A stretch of 64,000 bases of DNA, taken from positions 1,799,001-1,863,000 of the forward strand of contig NC_084813.1 in the NCBI RefSeq assembly GCF_963583255.1, read 5' to 3'. The notes under the pieces are model-generated. The model was not told the DNA's origin and made no database searches. It saw nothing but the letters and a program-made list of their open reading frames with translations. Shown one piece after another: positions 1-12,918 of this stretch (position 1 is its first letter; each line of letters begins with the position of its first letter). This DNA is from Pyrus communis (lineage: Eukaryota > Streptophyta > Magnoliopsida > Rosales > Rosaceae). Both the position numbers and the translations under genes were made by a program.

Positions 1-365
1 AGTGGTCCCCCCATAGCGGATTAACCAAGCAGAGCCACCTTTGAGAAACCATGTAGGTAGTGACCCCTAATCGCAGATGAACCAAGCACGATCCATAAAT
101 AGTATGGTCCCCTATTGCAGATTAACCAAGCAGAACCATGGTCCCATATCGCGAATTAACCAAGTAGGACCATTAGTGACCCCTCCTGTTGCGGATTAAC
201 CAAGCAGGGTTATAGGCAGTGATCACCCATCCTGGATTAACCAAGCATGATCACTCCTAAGTATATATGACCATAAGGATTGCCCATTGCAGATTAACCA
301 AGCGCGATTCATAAATAGTATGGTCCCTTTCGCGGATTAACAAACTAGGACCATCCATGTACCAC
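1..365. repeat. Imperfect short tandem repeat inside the gypsy LTR
   Basis: The motif gcggattaaccaagcaggacc recurs with variation about eight times, spaced by roughly 35-60 bases and alternating with 'atggtccc' blocks. It sits where the related LTR at 52591-55869 has its own tandem repeats (53062-53695). The solo LTR carries a different repeat at the equivalent place, so this part of the LTR seems to evolve quickly. Confidence 0.7.
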
Positions 366-3062
366 TGCTACATAGTGCAGACTTGGTGTCACCTAACCCC
401 ATGACACTAGGGTAACGGTCCCCTACTAGACCTCAGGTTTAACAAACTTTTCAATATGCACTTCAAATCACTTTTTTTCACAAATATTTCCAATCCGTGA
501 ATCAAATCACATTTAATAAAAATAGATTGATGGCCAATTATAAAAATCGCATTTTAATAGAAAACACATTTATAAAATCAAGTCATATCCACAAAGGATA
601 CTAATATAAGAAAACAGGGTAATAACCATATCACATATATTAAAGTCACTCACCGAGACGAGTCCGCAAAGCCTCACTGAGTCTTTAGTAATACTAATTT
701 TAGTAATTCAAATGGTTCAAGACATGTTGACCAAAATTCAACTCTCAGTCATTCAAATGGTTCAAGACATATTAACCAAAAGTCAACTCTTAGTCAACGG
801 TGGGGTCCACACCTTAGCAATTTAATCCGAAGATCCACACATCGTATTTTGGACACGTAGCTTCCTAAGGTCCACATTATGCTCATAGAACAACATACTA
901 AAATCCTATCACGATTCGATGGTCGGATCTTCTCCAATCTTAAATTCAAGTGGCGATCAACAATTAGTTTTACAAACTTAAAAATCCAATTCGAGAAGAT
1001 TCGTATGTCAGATTTCCGATCTGTCAATTCCTCTATCCTCAAATATTATGCACTATTATGTATTTAAGTTTGGTGCTGATCCAACAGTCGGATTGTCAAT
1101 ACATATAATAACCCCATAGCGGCCAACTAGGTGGTCAACTACAAAACTATACTAAAACATCGGAATTCCACTAAATAGATGTCAAATATGGAATTGGGGC
1201 ATTAAAATGAGCCTAGGATGGTTAGGTGGAGTCTTGGCCCACGTGCCGCCGCACGCGGCGGACAACCGCCCAACCGCCCTGACTCGCTAGAAAATTCAAC
1301 TATTTCTAAAAATTACCAAATTTCACAAAAATGTAGATCTTGATGAGTGGAGCAAGTTTCATACCTGTGACTAAGCCCAATTTGGCCGAGAAAAGCTTCA
1401 ATTTCCCTCGAACCCGCCAGAAACCCTGAAAATGGTAGGCTTCGATTCATCACTTCCGGTGATCCACCGCCCCCAAACCTGCTTAGGCTTTGTTCCTGAG
1501 GTTGAGGGAAGCCTTTTGGTGGCGGTGGTTGACGGAATTACCTTTGGATTTGATGGATCACCGCCCCGAAGCCCGTCGTACCCACCGGTGCATTTCTCCA
1601 CAATCCCGAACCCAATCTCCTCAAATTTGGTGTGGAAATGGTAGAGAAAGGGGTCGAGATGATGATTGGGAGTGGTAGATCGGCCCAATTCATAGGAAAA
1701 ATGATGAATTTTGTTGGAGAAACTCATGGGTCACAACGGGGTCATGGGTCAAGTGGGAACCAGTTCGGTTCCCCTCCTTCCCCTCATTCTTCTCATTTCT
1801 CCTTCCCCTCGCCTATATGCGAAATAACTAAACTAATTAATTAAATAGGACATATACTAAAAGGCTAGGAAAATCCCCCATAGTTTGCTCAAACAGAGGG
1901 TTTAAATATACGAAAACATTATACACGATGTCACGGACCCATACACGTCAAGCACATGTCGGCTGGTGGCCGGATGTGCCCTCACGCGATGGCCATGAGC
2001 TCACGCTGGACAAAACTAACGAATGACCGAGGAATATTCTGTTAAATACTAATGGTGTAAGTTACCTTTAACAACGTCAAAATATTCCGTTAACTTTAAT
2101 GGAATATTCAATCTTCTTTTCCGGTGGACCTCCGCCGCCATCTGGTTCGTCGGAAAGTGGGAAAAGTTGTCGGGTTTCTGGCAAATTTTCAAAACTTCAT
2201 ATCTTCTTCATTTCTCAACCATTTTTGACAAACTTTATATAAAAATGAAGCTGGGGAATAGGAGAACAAGATTATACCTCTTAAAAGTCCAAAAGTTGGA
2301 CAGAAATGGATCAAAATAAACTCAATAGCCTCGGACCTAAACTCGACTTCTCAAACCGTGGGTTTCCTTGTCGGCTCCACTTCAAAACTAGGCTAATGGC
2401 CTCGGGAAGTTGCCTAAATGCTTCCAAAAATCTCAAAATCTTGTAACTCGAACGGAAAAACGTTGGGGAAAACTCCACCTGAGTGGGAGCTCTGAGTTGC
2501 TTTAAGTTGGACTCAAAACTCGTCTATTTCGTGATTGGTTTGTATAGATGTGTTCGTGGGGATGAGAGGAACACTATGGTGGTTTAAAGGTTGATTTGTG
2601 ACGTTTGACGTTGGTGTGTGTGTTGCAGAAGGAAGAGAGTCACGAGTAAGGGAAAGAGAAGAAGAAGATGAGAGAGAGAAGACAATTTTTGATTAGGCAG
2701 AGATGATAGATGTCTGATTGGGTGAGGGAAGTAAGGAAAAAATCTGATTGGTGGTGAGGGTGAATAAGGCACGGTATATATTTTAAAAGGGAAAAAGGGA
2801 TAGGATTTGTACAATTTCCGATTACACAAAATCTATTCCCTTATCAAAAACAGTAGTTTCCTACACTGAAAAATTAACGCACACGTGTACGAATTTACCC
2901 ATTGTTAACACACTTCAATTAAATGTAACTTTTTCGTTACAAGTCCATTTCGGGTATAACTTGCGCTCATACGTTCGTAACAACGAGTACTAATTAATTA
3001 CGACAATGAGAAAAATAAATTAAAAGTCGAATAATTACGTCCATGTCAGATTCCACTTTTGC

Positions 3063-3093
<31 letters not shown>

Positions 3094-3173
3094 AAAGTCA
3101 ATTTACAGCATAAGCATCAATTTACACACTCGAGGAGAAAATTACATAGAAAATTTAGGGACGGGTCGTCACA
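1..3173 (-). mobile_element. 3' LTR of a Ty3/gypsy element, cut by the left window edge
   Basis: On the minus strand the LTR opens at 3173 with TGTGACGACCCGTCCC, directly after a purine-rich tract (TAAGGGGGTAGAT) that follows the integrase end, so this is the 3' LTR. It runs to the window start, so it exceeds 3.1 kb. The part at 1080-1380 is clearly related to 54780-55080 of the solo LTR at 52591-55869: both carry the same GC-rich repeat-like block and the 'gatgagtggagcaa' type segment. The other end of the LTR lies outside the window. A poly-A run of about 26 bases sits at 3062-3087. Open frames at 1400-1850 and 2584-2829 look like chance frames inside the LTR. Confidence 0.75.
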
Positions 3174-3224
3174 ATCTACCCCCTTAAGAAAATTTCATCC
3201 CCGAAATTTCAACACTACTAAAGA

Positions 3225-4560
3225 TCAGTCAAAGAACAAACATGGATAAAGATCTCGCATACGCTCATCTGTCTCCCAAGTAGCTTCCTCAACAGAATGG
3301 TTTCTCCATAAGACTTTCACCATACAAACGGTTTTGTTCCTGAGAACTTTGTCTTTCCAGGCAAGAATCGTCACTAGAACCTTATCATAAGTCAAATCCG
3401 GGTTAATCTCTGATGGCTGAAGATGAATCACATGTGACGGATCAGAGGCATATCTTCGTATCATGGACACGTGGAACACATTATACATTCTTGACAACTC
3501 TAGAGGTAGATCAAGTTGGTAAGAAACTTCACCGACTCACTCAATAATCTGATATGGGCTGATGTAACGATGACTTAACTTTCCTTTCTTTTTGAAACGT
3601 ACAACACCTTTCCATGGTGACAACTTTAAGAATACCCAATCTCAAACCTTATATACTCTTTTGTCGATTCTGTGCTACTTTCAGGTTCTCCTTTATCACT
3701 TGAATATTCTGTGTCATCTCGTTCATAATTTCAGGACCAACCAAAACTCTTTCGCCAACTTCGGACCAACACAACGGGGTACGACATGGTTTTCTATAAA
3801 GCGCCTCAAATGGGGACATACCAATGCTGAAGTGAAAACTATTGTTGTAGGTGAATTCTATCAAAGGTAAACGCTTGTGCCATGTGTCTCCAAACTGCAG
3901 GACTGAAGATCTCAGCATGTCTTTCAACGTCCGAATAGTTCTCTCTGATTACCCATCAGTCTGAGGATGATAGGCAGTGGTGTAAACTAATTTCGAACCT
4001 AGAGCTTCTTGAAAAGTTAACCATAATTTCGAAGGAAATCTGGGATACCGATCAGAAATAATACTAACTGGAACACCAGGATACTTGACAATTTCAGAAA
4101 TGTTCTGCCAACTGACTCAACGGGTAGTTCTCACGAACAGGTAGGAAATGTGTTGATTTGGTAAGCCGATCTACAATCACCCAGATACCGTCATAGCCAT
4201 TTCATGTATGAGGCAGCTTGTCAACGAAATCCATTGTGATATCTTCCTATTTCCATTGTATGGGAAGTGGTTGTAGCAACCCAAATGGTTTCTTTCTTTC
4301 TACTTTGACTTGCTGATAGACAGGACAACGACTCATGTACTCCGTAATTTCTCTTTTCATTCATGGCCAATAGTAGAAAGGTCGGATAATATGATACATT
4401 TTAGTACTCTTGGGATGCATCGCATAAGCTGAAATATGTGTCTCATCAAGTATTTCTTTCTTCAGTTCTTTCACCTTCGGTATATACATTTGATTGCCTT
4501 GCATAAGTATACCATCAAGCCTTCGAATCCTGGGATCTCTTCTATTGCCGTTCGACACTA
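3225..4560 (-). pseudogene. Ty3/gypsy integrase remnant
   Basis: Three minus-strand pieces cover the integrase. At 4361-4558 is the zinc-finger (HHCC) side, with HISAYAMHPKSTKMYHIIRP resembling the usual H-x-H-P-G-x-x-K-M-Y motif; the second His-Pro is shifted, so the finger is altered. At 3649-3927 is the core end and following region (WHKRLPLIEFTYNNSFH, FEALYRKPCRTP), typical of chromoviral gypsy integrases. At 3225-3497 is the C-terminal part, with VFHVSMIRRY and a VLWRNHSVEEATWE segment that matches the usual 'W..+...EATWE' end. The pieces lie in different frames with stops between 3930 and 4360, so no working integrase can be made. The order matches an element read right to left. Confidence 0.85.
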
Positions 4561-5012
4561 CCTGTTTTAGCTTTTGGGATCTGAGTCATTCATCTAAGCC
4601 TCGAGAACACAATCCAACAAAACTAGTCTGACTTGAAAGTTGGCAAGTAGAGCTCCCTAGTGATCCATTCCCAAAACTACCGCAGTAGATCTTAGGTCGG
4701 TGAGAAGACGAACACAACATGCATAAAAAGCATTGAGTCGACTGTGAGATTTTCTGCTGAGAGCATTGCTACATTATTTACACGACCAGGGTGATATTCA
4801 GTGGTGTAGTCATAATCGCTAATCAATTACATCCATCTACGTTACTGAAGATTAAGTTCTTTTTGAGTAAAGATATACTTGATGCTTTTATGGTCAGTGA
4901 AGATTTGACATGTTTCCCCATAAAGATAATGCCGCCAAATTTTCAAAGCGAAAACAATAGATGCCAATTCGAGATAATGAGTAGGGTAATTCATCTCATG
5001 AGGCTTTAATTG

Positions 5013-5798
5013 TCATGAAGCATACATGATCACCTTTCCATGCCGCATCAATACACAGCCTAGACCATTCAGAGAGGCGTCAGTGTGGATCTCAAAATTC
5101 CCATTGTCATTGGGAAGTGCCAAAACAAGTGCATGAGTGAGACAATATTTCAAATGTTGAAAACTTCGCTCATAATCATCATTCCATTCAAAATTAATTC
5201 CTTTCCTAGTCAACCTTGTCAGAGGCAAGGCTATGGCTGAGAAATCTTTCACAAAGCATCGATAGTAGCCAGCAAGACCAAGAAAACTCGGTACTTTAGT
5301 GACAGTCTGAGGTTGCTCCCAGTTTTCCACTGCTGCTACTTTCTGAGGATCCACAAGAACACCCTGAGCTGATATCACGTGTCCCAAGAATGCCACTTGA
5401 TCATGCTAGAACTGGCATTTACTGAATTTAGAGTACAATTGATTCTCCCTTAGCTTCTTTAAAACCATATGTAAATGTCTAACATGGTCAGCCTCGCTCT
5501 TAGAGTACACCAGAATGTCATCGATGAAGGCAATTACGAACCTGTTAAGATACAGGCGGAATACCCGATTCATCAGGTCCATAAAGCCTGCTTGAGCATT
5601 AGTTAACCCGAATGGCATCACAAGAAACTTATAATGACAATATCGAGTTCGGAAGGATGTTTTCGGAACATCATCATTTCTGATCTTCAATTGATAATAA
5701 TTGGACCTTAGATCTATTTTCAAGAAAACACAAGAACCATGAAGCTGATCAAAAAGGTCATCGATACGAGGGAACGAATAACAATTTTTAATCGTCAC
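5013..5798 (-). pseudogene. Ty3/gypsy reverse transcriptase-RNase H remnant
   Basis: The piece at 5406-5798 holds the RT palm: [31 protein letters not shown], the [12 protein letters not shown] segment (normally [11 protein letters not shown]) and the catalytic box as [10 protein letters not shown], where the usual YVDD has become FIDD. After a short break the piece at 5013-5396 continues with [11 protein letters not shown], the connection domain ([16 protein letters not shown]) and the RNase H start ([16 protein letters not shown]). The two share one frame order but are separated by a stop near 5400. RNase H ends around 4990 where the frame is lost. Family assignment is safe; activity is very unlikely. 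Confidence 0.88.
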
Positions 5799-5851
5799 CC
5801 GTTTTAGCTATCAGTAATCGATACATAGCCTCAACGTTTCGTTTTTCTTCC

Positions 5852-6445
5852 TCACCAACAATACTGGAGCTCCCCAAGGGGAAGTGCTCGGCTGAATAAA
5901 CCCTTATCAATAAGTTCTTGCAATTGGGTTTTTGATTTCCTCAACTCTGCAGGAGCTATACGATAAGGAGTTAGAGAAATAGGATCAGTACCTGGAATTA
6001 GGTCGATGGTGAACTCCATTTCACGATTCGGTGGTAGGCTAGGTAAATCGTCAGGAAAAACATCAGGAAAATGCCTGACTACCTGAATATCTTCCACACG
6101 AGCATAAGTCTCCTTAGTCATCACTAAATGAGCTAAGTAGCCTTAATAACCCTTCCTCAACATCCGTTTCGCCCTTACGGCAGAGATAACTCCGTGTTTT
6201 AGACCACTGCGTTTGTCAACAAAAGTTACAATCGGCATGCCTAGTCAATGGAATGTAACAACTTTTTGGTGACAATTCAACATGGCATGATTGTAATCTA
6301 ACCAATCCATGCCCAAGATAACATTGAAATCAACAAATCCGGACCATTGAAATTTGATCCAACGACTACAAACAGGGAAACCCATAAGCTCGCACCTTGA
6401 ACCAAAGAGAAATCGAGAATCACGATCTGGGTTCTTCGAACCCAT
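5852..6445 (-). pseudogene. Ty3/gypsy protease / RT N-terminal remnant
   Basis: At 6245-6445 minus the end of the protease domain is visible (DFNVILGMDWLDYNHAML followed by KVVTFH). At 5852-6124 minus is the linker to [19 protein letters not shown], the [14 protein letters not shown] segment and [19 protein letters not shown]. Between them lie stops and a frame change. The same stretch is present as an independent, diverged copy at 61594-62277. Upstream (right of 6450) I find neither protease active site nor gag, so the element is cut where copia-like sequence starts. Confidence 0.82.
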
Positions 6446-6449
6446 AACC

Positions 6450-7700
6450 CTGCGCCTTGAACCAAGCCAAGCACCGAGTCACCAAGCCTGAGCCGCGGAC
6501 TCTAGGTTGAAACCTAGAAACCCCGACACCTTCCACAGCGTCTCCGCCATCGCAGGATGGGATGAGCCTACATCCCATCTTTATACCTCGGGTCACCATG
6601 TTTGACAGCCTGAAGCTCGTCTTCGACATCGATTAACCAAGATTTGATTGAATCTTATCGGATTTTTTGAAAACCCGATTCGAATTTCTAGGGTTTTACA
6701 AAGAATGTCGAGATTGTTTTTCAAATCTTTGTTTATATTCGAGGTCTCCCCACGACCTATAAACTTACCCCGATCACCATTATCCCAAAGCATAGCCACT
6801 TGAAAAGGTGGCGCTGGCTTTCTTTCTCGATGAACACACCCAGTTATGGCTGGGTTGCCGTTTGGACCTAACCCGAGCCCTCGTAGGCTCATTCTCTCAG
6901 CCTGTTTTCCTTTTCTTTGGGCCCACCTGTAGTGACCTAAAACCCTTTGGCTCGGCCCACGTGAGACACCAGCCCAAGGGCTATGGTGTTCCCAAACACT
7001 GCAACGTACTAGATCGCGTCCTCCTATGGGCCCAAATGTTTCCCCCAGCTTGTAAAGAAAAAAAAAACCTAATATTTTTTGGGCTTGCCTAAAGCGTCCC
7101 GTATGAAATTTTTATTTTGTTTAGTTTTTTGGGTTTGCCTACAGCAGCCCATTTCCCTGGCCGGTCCTCCTCATGGGCCTGCAGTCCCACCCGAGACCAC
7201 ACCCAACCCACTCTAGGGCCTGGAATGCATGGCACACATTTTCTTAAGCCACCTGTGGGCTTAGTTTTTTTTTTCTTTTGGGCCCCAAGTTTTTTTTTCC
7301 TAATTATTTTAGGCCCAATGAGTTTTATATTTTTTTCACCCACACTTTAATTTGGCCCGAAGTCCGAATAATTAATTCAATTATAATTATAGACCTAAAA
7401 GTTCTATTTTTGCATATTCTTGTTGCATATTTATGTATATATATTTGTGTTTGCCTGCAGGAATATATGAACTTGAAGTTCATAATTATTTCGAAACCTG
7501 AAGTTTCTTAAAAACATGCCTTGTTTGAAAACCTGAAGTTTTCATTTAAAAACATCACCAATGAAAACCCTAAGTTTTTTCATGCAAAATTAAACCAATA
7601 CATGTCTAGTAGAACTTATATGTTCTACTCCTATGTGAATGGATTGATTTTTTCTCCATTACACTAACCACATCTTGTCCATCTATTTTGTGATAAGAAC
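6450..7700 (+). other. Probable copia 5' leader, no gene seen
   Basis: Between the gypsy protease remnant and the copia gag start there is no coding signal. A partial repeat of the type acccataa..gcaccttgaacc occurs twice (about 6383 and 6440), which may mark a rearranged junction. T-rich runs at 7265-7340 and direct repeats of 'aacctgaagtt' type (7495-7545) resemble the leader of the copia element at 35600-35760. Open frames of 70-100 codons here show no recognisable domain. Confidence 0.5.
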
Positions 7701-7703
7701 GTA

Positions 7704-8640
7704 TTGAATTTGAACAAACTCAACTTCACCACTTTAGAGGTCTTTGGAAGAAACTATCTCAAGTGGGTCCAAGATGTGAAGCTCCACCTCACTGCAAAGA
7801 ACTTGCATCCCGCTATTGAAGAAAAGACAGACAACCCTATTGGCGAAGCTGAAAAAGCCACTGCTATGATCTTCATCCAAAGACATATCCATGACGCTCT
7901 GCAAACTGAGTATCTTGCTGAGGAGGATCCACGTGCCCTATAGGTCGCTTTAGTTGCTCGTTTTGATCACCAAAAAGACATATTCTTGCCTGGAGCAAGA
8001 TATGACTGGCAGCATTTGCACTTCCAAGACTTTAAGTCTGTGAATGAATATAATTATGAAGTTTGTTGAATCCGATCACTTCTTAAGTTTTGTAACAAAA
8101 CTTTGACTGAAGAAGATCTCCTAGAGAAAATCTATTCGACCTTTTCTACTTCTAATATTGTCCTGCTGCAATAATATAGAGCTCAGAAGTTCACTAAGTT
8201 CTTGGATTTGATCTCTGTTTTACTTATTGCTGAAAAGCAGAACCAGTTGTTGATGAGGAATTATCAAGCTCGACCTACTGGGGTGACTGCTGTGCTTGAA
8301 GCACATTATAGCACCAACCAACACCCAAAATTCCAAAATAGGCGTGCTAGGGGCGGCTAGAAGCCACCCCGCTAAGGTCAACAAAGTTAAAGCCCATCTA
8401 AGGGAAGAAACAAAGCTCAGGAGCACCCAAACCTCGCTCCTAAGGCCCCGAACTTTAAGAATAAAGGCAAAGCACCTGAAACCATGGATGCGGATACGTG
8501 TTATCACTGTGGTTCAAAGGACCATTGGTCCCGTGTTTACCGAGCTCCCAAGAAGGTTGTAAATGAATATCATTCTCGTTGTAAAAAGTTTGAATCAAAC
8601 TTCGTGCAAGTAGATGAACAGGAGCCTACAAAAATGGAGG
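7704..8640 (+). pseudogene. Ty1/copia gag remnant
   Basis: The gag begins MNLNKLNFTTLEVFGRNYLK followed by WVQDVKLHLTAKNL and AMIFIQRHIHDALQTEYL, a gag type I know from Rosaceae copia elements. The first frame stops at 7943 (PRAL then TAG where Trp is expected); the reading continues past stops through FDHQKDIFLPGARYDWQHL and VNEYNYEVC to about 8360, then shifts. The zinc knuckle is present near 8490-8540 as CYHCGSKDHWSRV, with the last Cys of CX2CX4HX4C replaced by Val. Three or more stops and a frameshift make it non-functional. Confidence 0.85.
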
Positions 8641-8927
8641 TTTTCTGACTTTCAAGAGGATACCACCCCTATGGAAGATTAGAATCTTAGACATAAACTT
8701 ATTTTTTAGCTGAAATAAGACAATGGGGCTGAATTCCACCTAGTGGCCGAACCCCTCCTTTGTTTTTGGTTAATTTTTGAACAATTTTCCTTTATGTTTG
8801 GATTATTTGTTGGTGATTTGTTTTTGGATATTAAGTTTTAACCATCCTTGAATAAATGAAATTATTTTGAATTGATATTTGCTTTTAGAACTTTCATGTG
8901 ACGGATTCAAATTAATTTTTCATTCTA

Positions 8928-10295
8928 GGTATGACTAGTGGGGAAGTTAGTTGTCTGGAAGATAATGCAACCACGCACACAGTTTTGCGTGAACGCATCT
9001 ATTTCACTAACTTCATACCTAAAAATGCACCTTTGACAACCTTCTCAGGCCCATCCAACTTGTTAAAATGATACAGTAAGGCACGTATAATGTTGTCAAA
9101 TGGTACAATCTTGACCATTGCTGAGGCACTCTATCTCCACGTTCTGGAAGAACGTTGTTGAGTTTCAAGGACATTGGAGATAACAATTACCATGTTGAAA
9201 CCCACGTAGAAAACAGAGTTGAATTTCTATGCATAACTTCCTACAAATATGCCCAAAAGCGTATTCTAAAGAAGATGGCGTATCCCGAGTGGTCTGTATA
9301 CTGCGACCATATGCCCCATAAAATGCCACTATGTAGCCGGCCCTACTACTGAGATCGTGCATGAAATTAAACTTTGGCATGATTGTTTGAAACATCCTGG
9401 ACGAATAGCCATGTGTCGTATCCTAAAATCATCACACGGGCATCCACTTACCCAAAGTTTAGGTTCGATCGAAGGAATCGCATGTCAAACATGTTCCATG
9501 GGAAAGCTTATTACTTAGCCTATTTATGGCAAGATTCGTTCGAATCCTCCCATTTTTCTACAACAGATTCAAGGGGACATTTGTGGACCGATTCACCTTT
9601 CCTGCTGACCATTTAGATGGTTTATGATTTTGGTTAATGCTTCCATATGTTGGTCACACGTGTTCTTGTTATCCATAAGGAACGCTGCATTCTCCAAACT
9701 GTTAGCTTTGGTTATCAAGCTCAATACTCACCACCCTGATTATCTGACCAAATCTATTCGATTAGATAATGCTGGAGAATTCACATCTAAAACTTTTCAT
9801 GACTATTGCATGTTGGTTGGGGTTGAAGTTGAACATCATGTACCTCATGTTCATACCCAAAATGACCTGGTAAAGGTTTTCATTAAGCGCTTACAAATGA
9901 TTGTTCGATCGTTGGTCATACGTACCAAGTTCCCGATCACTGCTTGGGGCCATGTAATATTCCACACAGCAAAGTTGGTCCGCCTGAGACCTGTTGTGAC
10001 ACAACCATTTAGTGCCCTTCAATTAGTTACCGGATATAAACTCGACATATTGCATCTGCTCGTTTTTGGTTGTGCGGTATATGTGCTGATCTCGTCGCCT
10101 TTACGTACAAAAATGGGGCCTCAGCGAAGGATGAGAATCTATGTCGGAAATGATTCTCCTTCGATTATTTGTTACTTAGAACCTTTGAAAGATGATCTGT
10201 TTACCACTCATTTCGCGGATTGTCACTTTTATGGGACATTCTTCCCGTCGTTAGGGGGAGATAAGAACGTCAACGTTCTTGAAAAACAACGATAA
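8928..10295 (+). pseudogene. Ty1/copia protease-integrase remnant
   Basis: The protease region near 8950 reads CLEDNATTHTVLRERIYF, where DSA of the active site has become DNA. The GAG-pre-integrase His/Cys region follows around 9370-9500 (LWHDCLKHPGR, CQTCSMGK). The integrase core runs in one open frame at 9624-10295: TKSIRLDNAGEFTSKTFHDY contains the second catalytic Asp, while the segment NDLVKVFIKRLQ carries Lys where the catalytic Glu (normally NGLAEAFIKRLQ) should be. Stops and frame changes lie between 9060 and 9620. Confidence 0.83.
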
Positions 10296-10627
10296 TTATC
10301 GTGGACGACCCCCACTTTGTCTCATTTAGATCCCCGCACCGCTCAGTCTGAAATTGAAGTATAACGCATATTAGATCTCCAAAGCATAGCTTAGAGCATG
10401 CCAGATGCTTTCACCGACTAACACGCGTGACAAGATCACATATTCCACCTGCGAATATGCCTGCAAAGATGGATGTACCAAATGTATAACGGACTTCCCT
10501 CCTGGAGGCCTAGGATACCAATATTGGTGATCTACGTATATTAACGGTTAGCCAATCATCTGCCCCTACACAAAAATGTGGCAGACCTCTTAGTTTAAAG
10601 GATTCACACCCCTAGAAGAGGAAATCC

Positions 10628-12490
10628 ATGACACAAGGTCCCGAAGAGCCTACAGTGAATCCAATTATCACTTATTCATTTTATCCAACTCATGAGGAAA
10701 TTCTAGATTATGAAAGCATCCTTGAAGAGACAAATCCTCATTTCGAGAATCGTGAGATTTCGGTTTATTATGCTAGCTTAGATGATGTGTGGCGTAGAAG
10801 TGAGATGATTGTCGACGATGCATTAACATTTGCAGTACCTATTGAGATCATGCTGAGTGATGACATTGAACAACATTCCATTGATGAATGTTGACATAGA
10901 ACAAATTGATCAAATTGGAAACAAGCAATCAAAGTTGAACTTGATTCGCTTGCGAAACGTAAGGTGTTTGGACCTGTAGCTCCTACTCCTCCACATGTGA
11001 AGCTCGTTGGTTACAAGTGGGTTTTCGTTCGGAATCGTAATGAAAAAAATGAAATTATGCATTACAAAGCTCGTCTTATTGCACAAGGCTTGTCACAACA
11101 CCCCAGGATTGACTATGATGAAACTTACTCACCCGTTATGGATGTGATTACTTTTCGCTACTTTATCAGTTTGGTAGTTTTCGGAAAACTGGATATGCAG
11201 CTGATGAACGTAGTAACTGCATATCTCTATGGGGATCTTGACACGAAAATTTGTATGAAAGTTCCCGAAGGACTTACAATGACTGGTTCAAATACTTCCA
11301 AACCCTGGAACACGTTCTCAATTCGGCTAAAACGTTCACTCTACAGTTTGAAGCAATTTGGAAGAATGTGGTATAACCGTCTGAGTGAGTATTTGACTAG
11401 TCAGGGATATGTGAACAACGAACTATGCCCTTGTGTGGTCATTAAGAAGTCACATTCCGGATTTGCGATTGTTGCAATATATGTTGATGATATAAACCTT
11501 ATCGGAACTCCTGAAGAGCTTGCAAGAACTGCCGTGCACTTGAAGTCGAAATTTGAGATAAAAGATCTAGGTAAGACTCGATACTATCTTGGTCTCGAGA
11601 TAGAGCATTGTTCGGATGAAATCCTAGTACATCAATCGAACTACACCCAGAAGGTGTTGTGCCGCTTTAATGAGGATAAATTGAAGTCTTCGAGTACTCC
11701 TATAGTTGTTCGATCGCTAGATGCAAAACGAGATCCCTTCCGTCCAAAGGAGGATGATGAAGATATTTTGGAGCCTGAAGTTCCTTATGTAAGTGCGATA
11801 TGCGCTTTATTGTACTTAGCTCAATGCACTAGACCCGACATCTCCTTCACTGTTAATCTTTTGGCAAGATACAGTAATGCACCAACACGCAGACACTGGA
11901 CTGGCATGAAAGACATTTTCTGTTACCTTAAGGATACTACGGATTTGGGCTTGTTCTATCCCTATGGATCCTCGAGTGATGCCGCACCCTTTGCTTCTTG
12001 AGTCGATTCTCGTCTTTTTAGTTATGCTGACGTAGGATACTTATCTGATCCGCACAAGGCGCGTTCTTAAATGAGTTATGTCTTTACCGTTGGAGTTATC
12101 GCAATCTCTTGAAGGTCAACTAAACAGACCTTAGTTGCCACTTCGTCTAACCATGCTGAAATTCTCACCTTACATGAAGCAACTCGGGAATGCTTTTGGT
12201 TGAGAGTAGTAATAGGCCATATTCGAAGCTTATGCGATCTTTATCCCGACGATGATTTTTGAAGACAACGCATCATGCATCGAACAACTCAAGAAGGGTT
12301 ACATGAAAGGAGACAACACCAAGCACATTGCACCAAAGTTCTTTTTTTTTTTTCTTCACATTAATAACAAGAGCATCAGAAGATTGAACTCACGCAAATT
12401 CGTTCACAAGACAATCTGGCTGACCTCTTCACCAATCACTACCGAAGACGACATTTCAGAAGCTTGTTCATGGAATTGGTATGCGTAAAC
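10628..12490 (+). pseudogene. Ty1/copia reverse transcriptase-RNase H remnant
   Basis: The long frame 10964-12001 covers RT: LVGYKWVFVRNRNEKNEI, ARLIAQGLSQHPRIDYDETY, a V-T-A-Y-L-Y-G motif (usually V-x-A-Y-L-Y-G), SLYSLKQFGRMWYNRLSEYL, and an intact YVDD box in AIYVDDINLIGTPEEL. It ends at a TGA after APFAS, and RNase H continues out of frame (YLSDPHKARS-type region about 12035, ATSSNHAEI-type region about 12140, and VHKTIWLTS region to 12490). The piece 10628-10894 is the linker before RT. RT itself is the best preserved part of this element; the rest is broken. Confidence 0.86.
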
Positions 12491-12662
12491 TTTCTGAGTT
12501 GTAACTTTGCTATTTCTCTTTGGAATTGTGTCAAACTCAGAGGGAGTATCCTACCTTATTGAGAACAAGCGTTGTTCCTTAGAATCAGTGCCGACGAGTC
12601 GACTTTCTCAACTTCTGCATGATGCTGAATCTACCTTGAGTATTTACACACTCAAGGGGCAA

Positions 12663-12918
12663 TGTTGTAAACTTTCCTAGTTTAAGTGTGATTATGTAAA
12701 TCCTAGATTAGATTTGATTCTAGTTATCATTTCTTATTACAACTTGTATTACTTGGGGATGAAGGAATATCTTCTCTCCTTTTACTACTATAAATAAAGG
12801 CACAATGTAGGAGGGATAACACACACATTCCCTTACAATTCTACAAACACATATCTCTCAATTTCTCTACCCTTGCCGCCAGGCCTATTCCCTTTGTTAG
12901 ATAAAATAGGTTACAACA
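12663..12918 (+). mobile_element. 3' LTR of the plus-strand copia element
   Basis: The LTR begins TGTTGTAAAC and ends GGTTACAACA, so its ends are inverted as expected. It follows a polypurine-type tract (ctcaaggggcaa) just upstream of 12663. A TATA box (TATAAATA, 12789-12796) lies near the middle. Length 256 bases. A matching second LTR is not in the window and no target duplication can be assigned. Confidence 0.85.

Larger units (their letters stand above)
6450..12918 (+). mobile_element. Decayed Ty1/copia element, plus strand
   Basis: Gag, protease, integrase, RT and RNase H follow in copia order on the plus strand and end in a 256-base 3' LTR (12663-12918). No matching 5' LTR can be found between 6400 and 7700, so the 5' end has been lost or was never copied; the boundary near 6450 is where gypsy coding sequence stops and is approximate. 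The stretch 6600-7700 is probably leader: its GC-rich part (about 6880-7300) and the following AT-rich part resemble the corresponding leader of the minus-strand copia at 35600-36600. Every reading frame is broken. Confidence 0.8.

Noticed and set aside
1400..1850. Overlapping frames on both strands at 1398-1844
   Set aside because: They lie inside the gypsy LTR and overlap each other; no domain.
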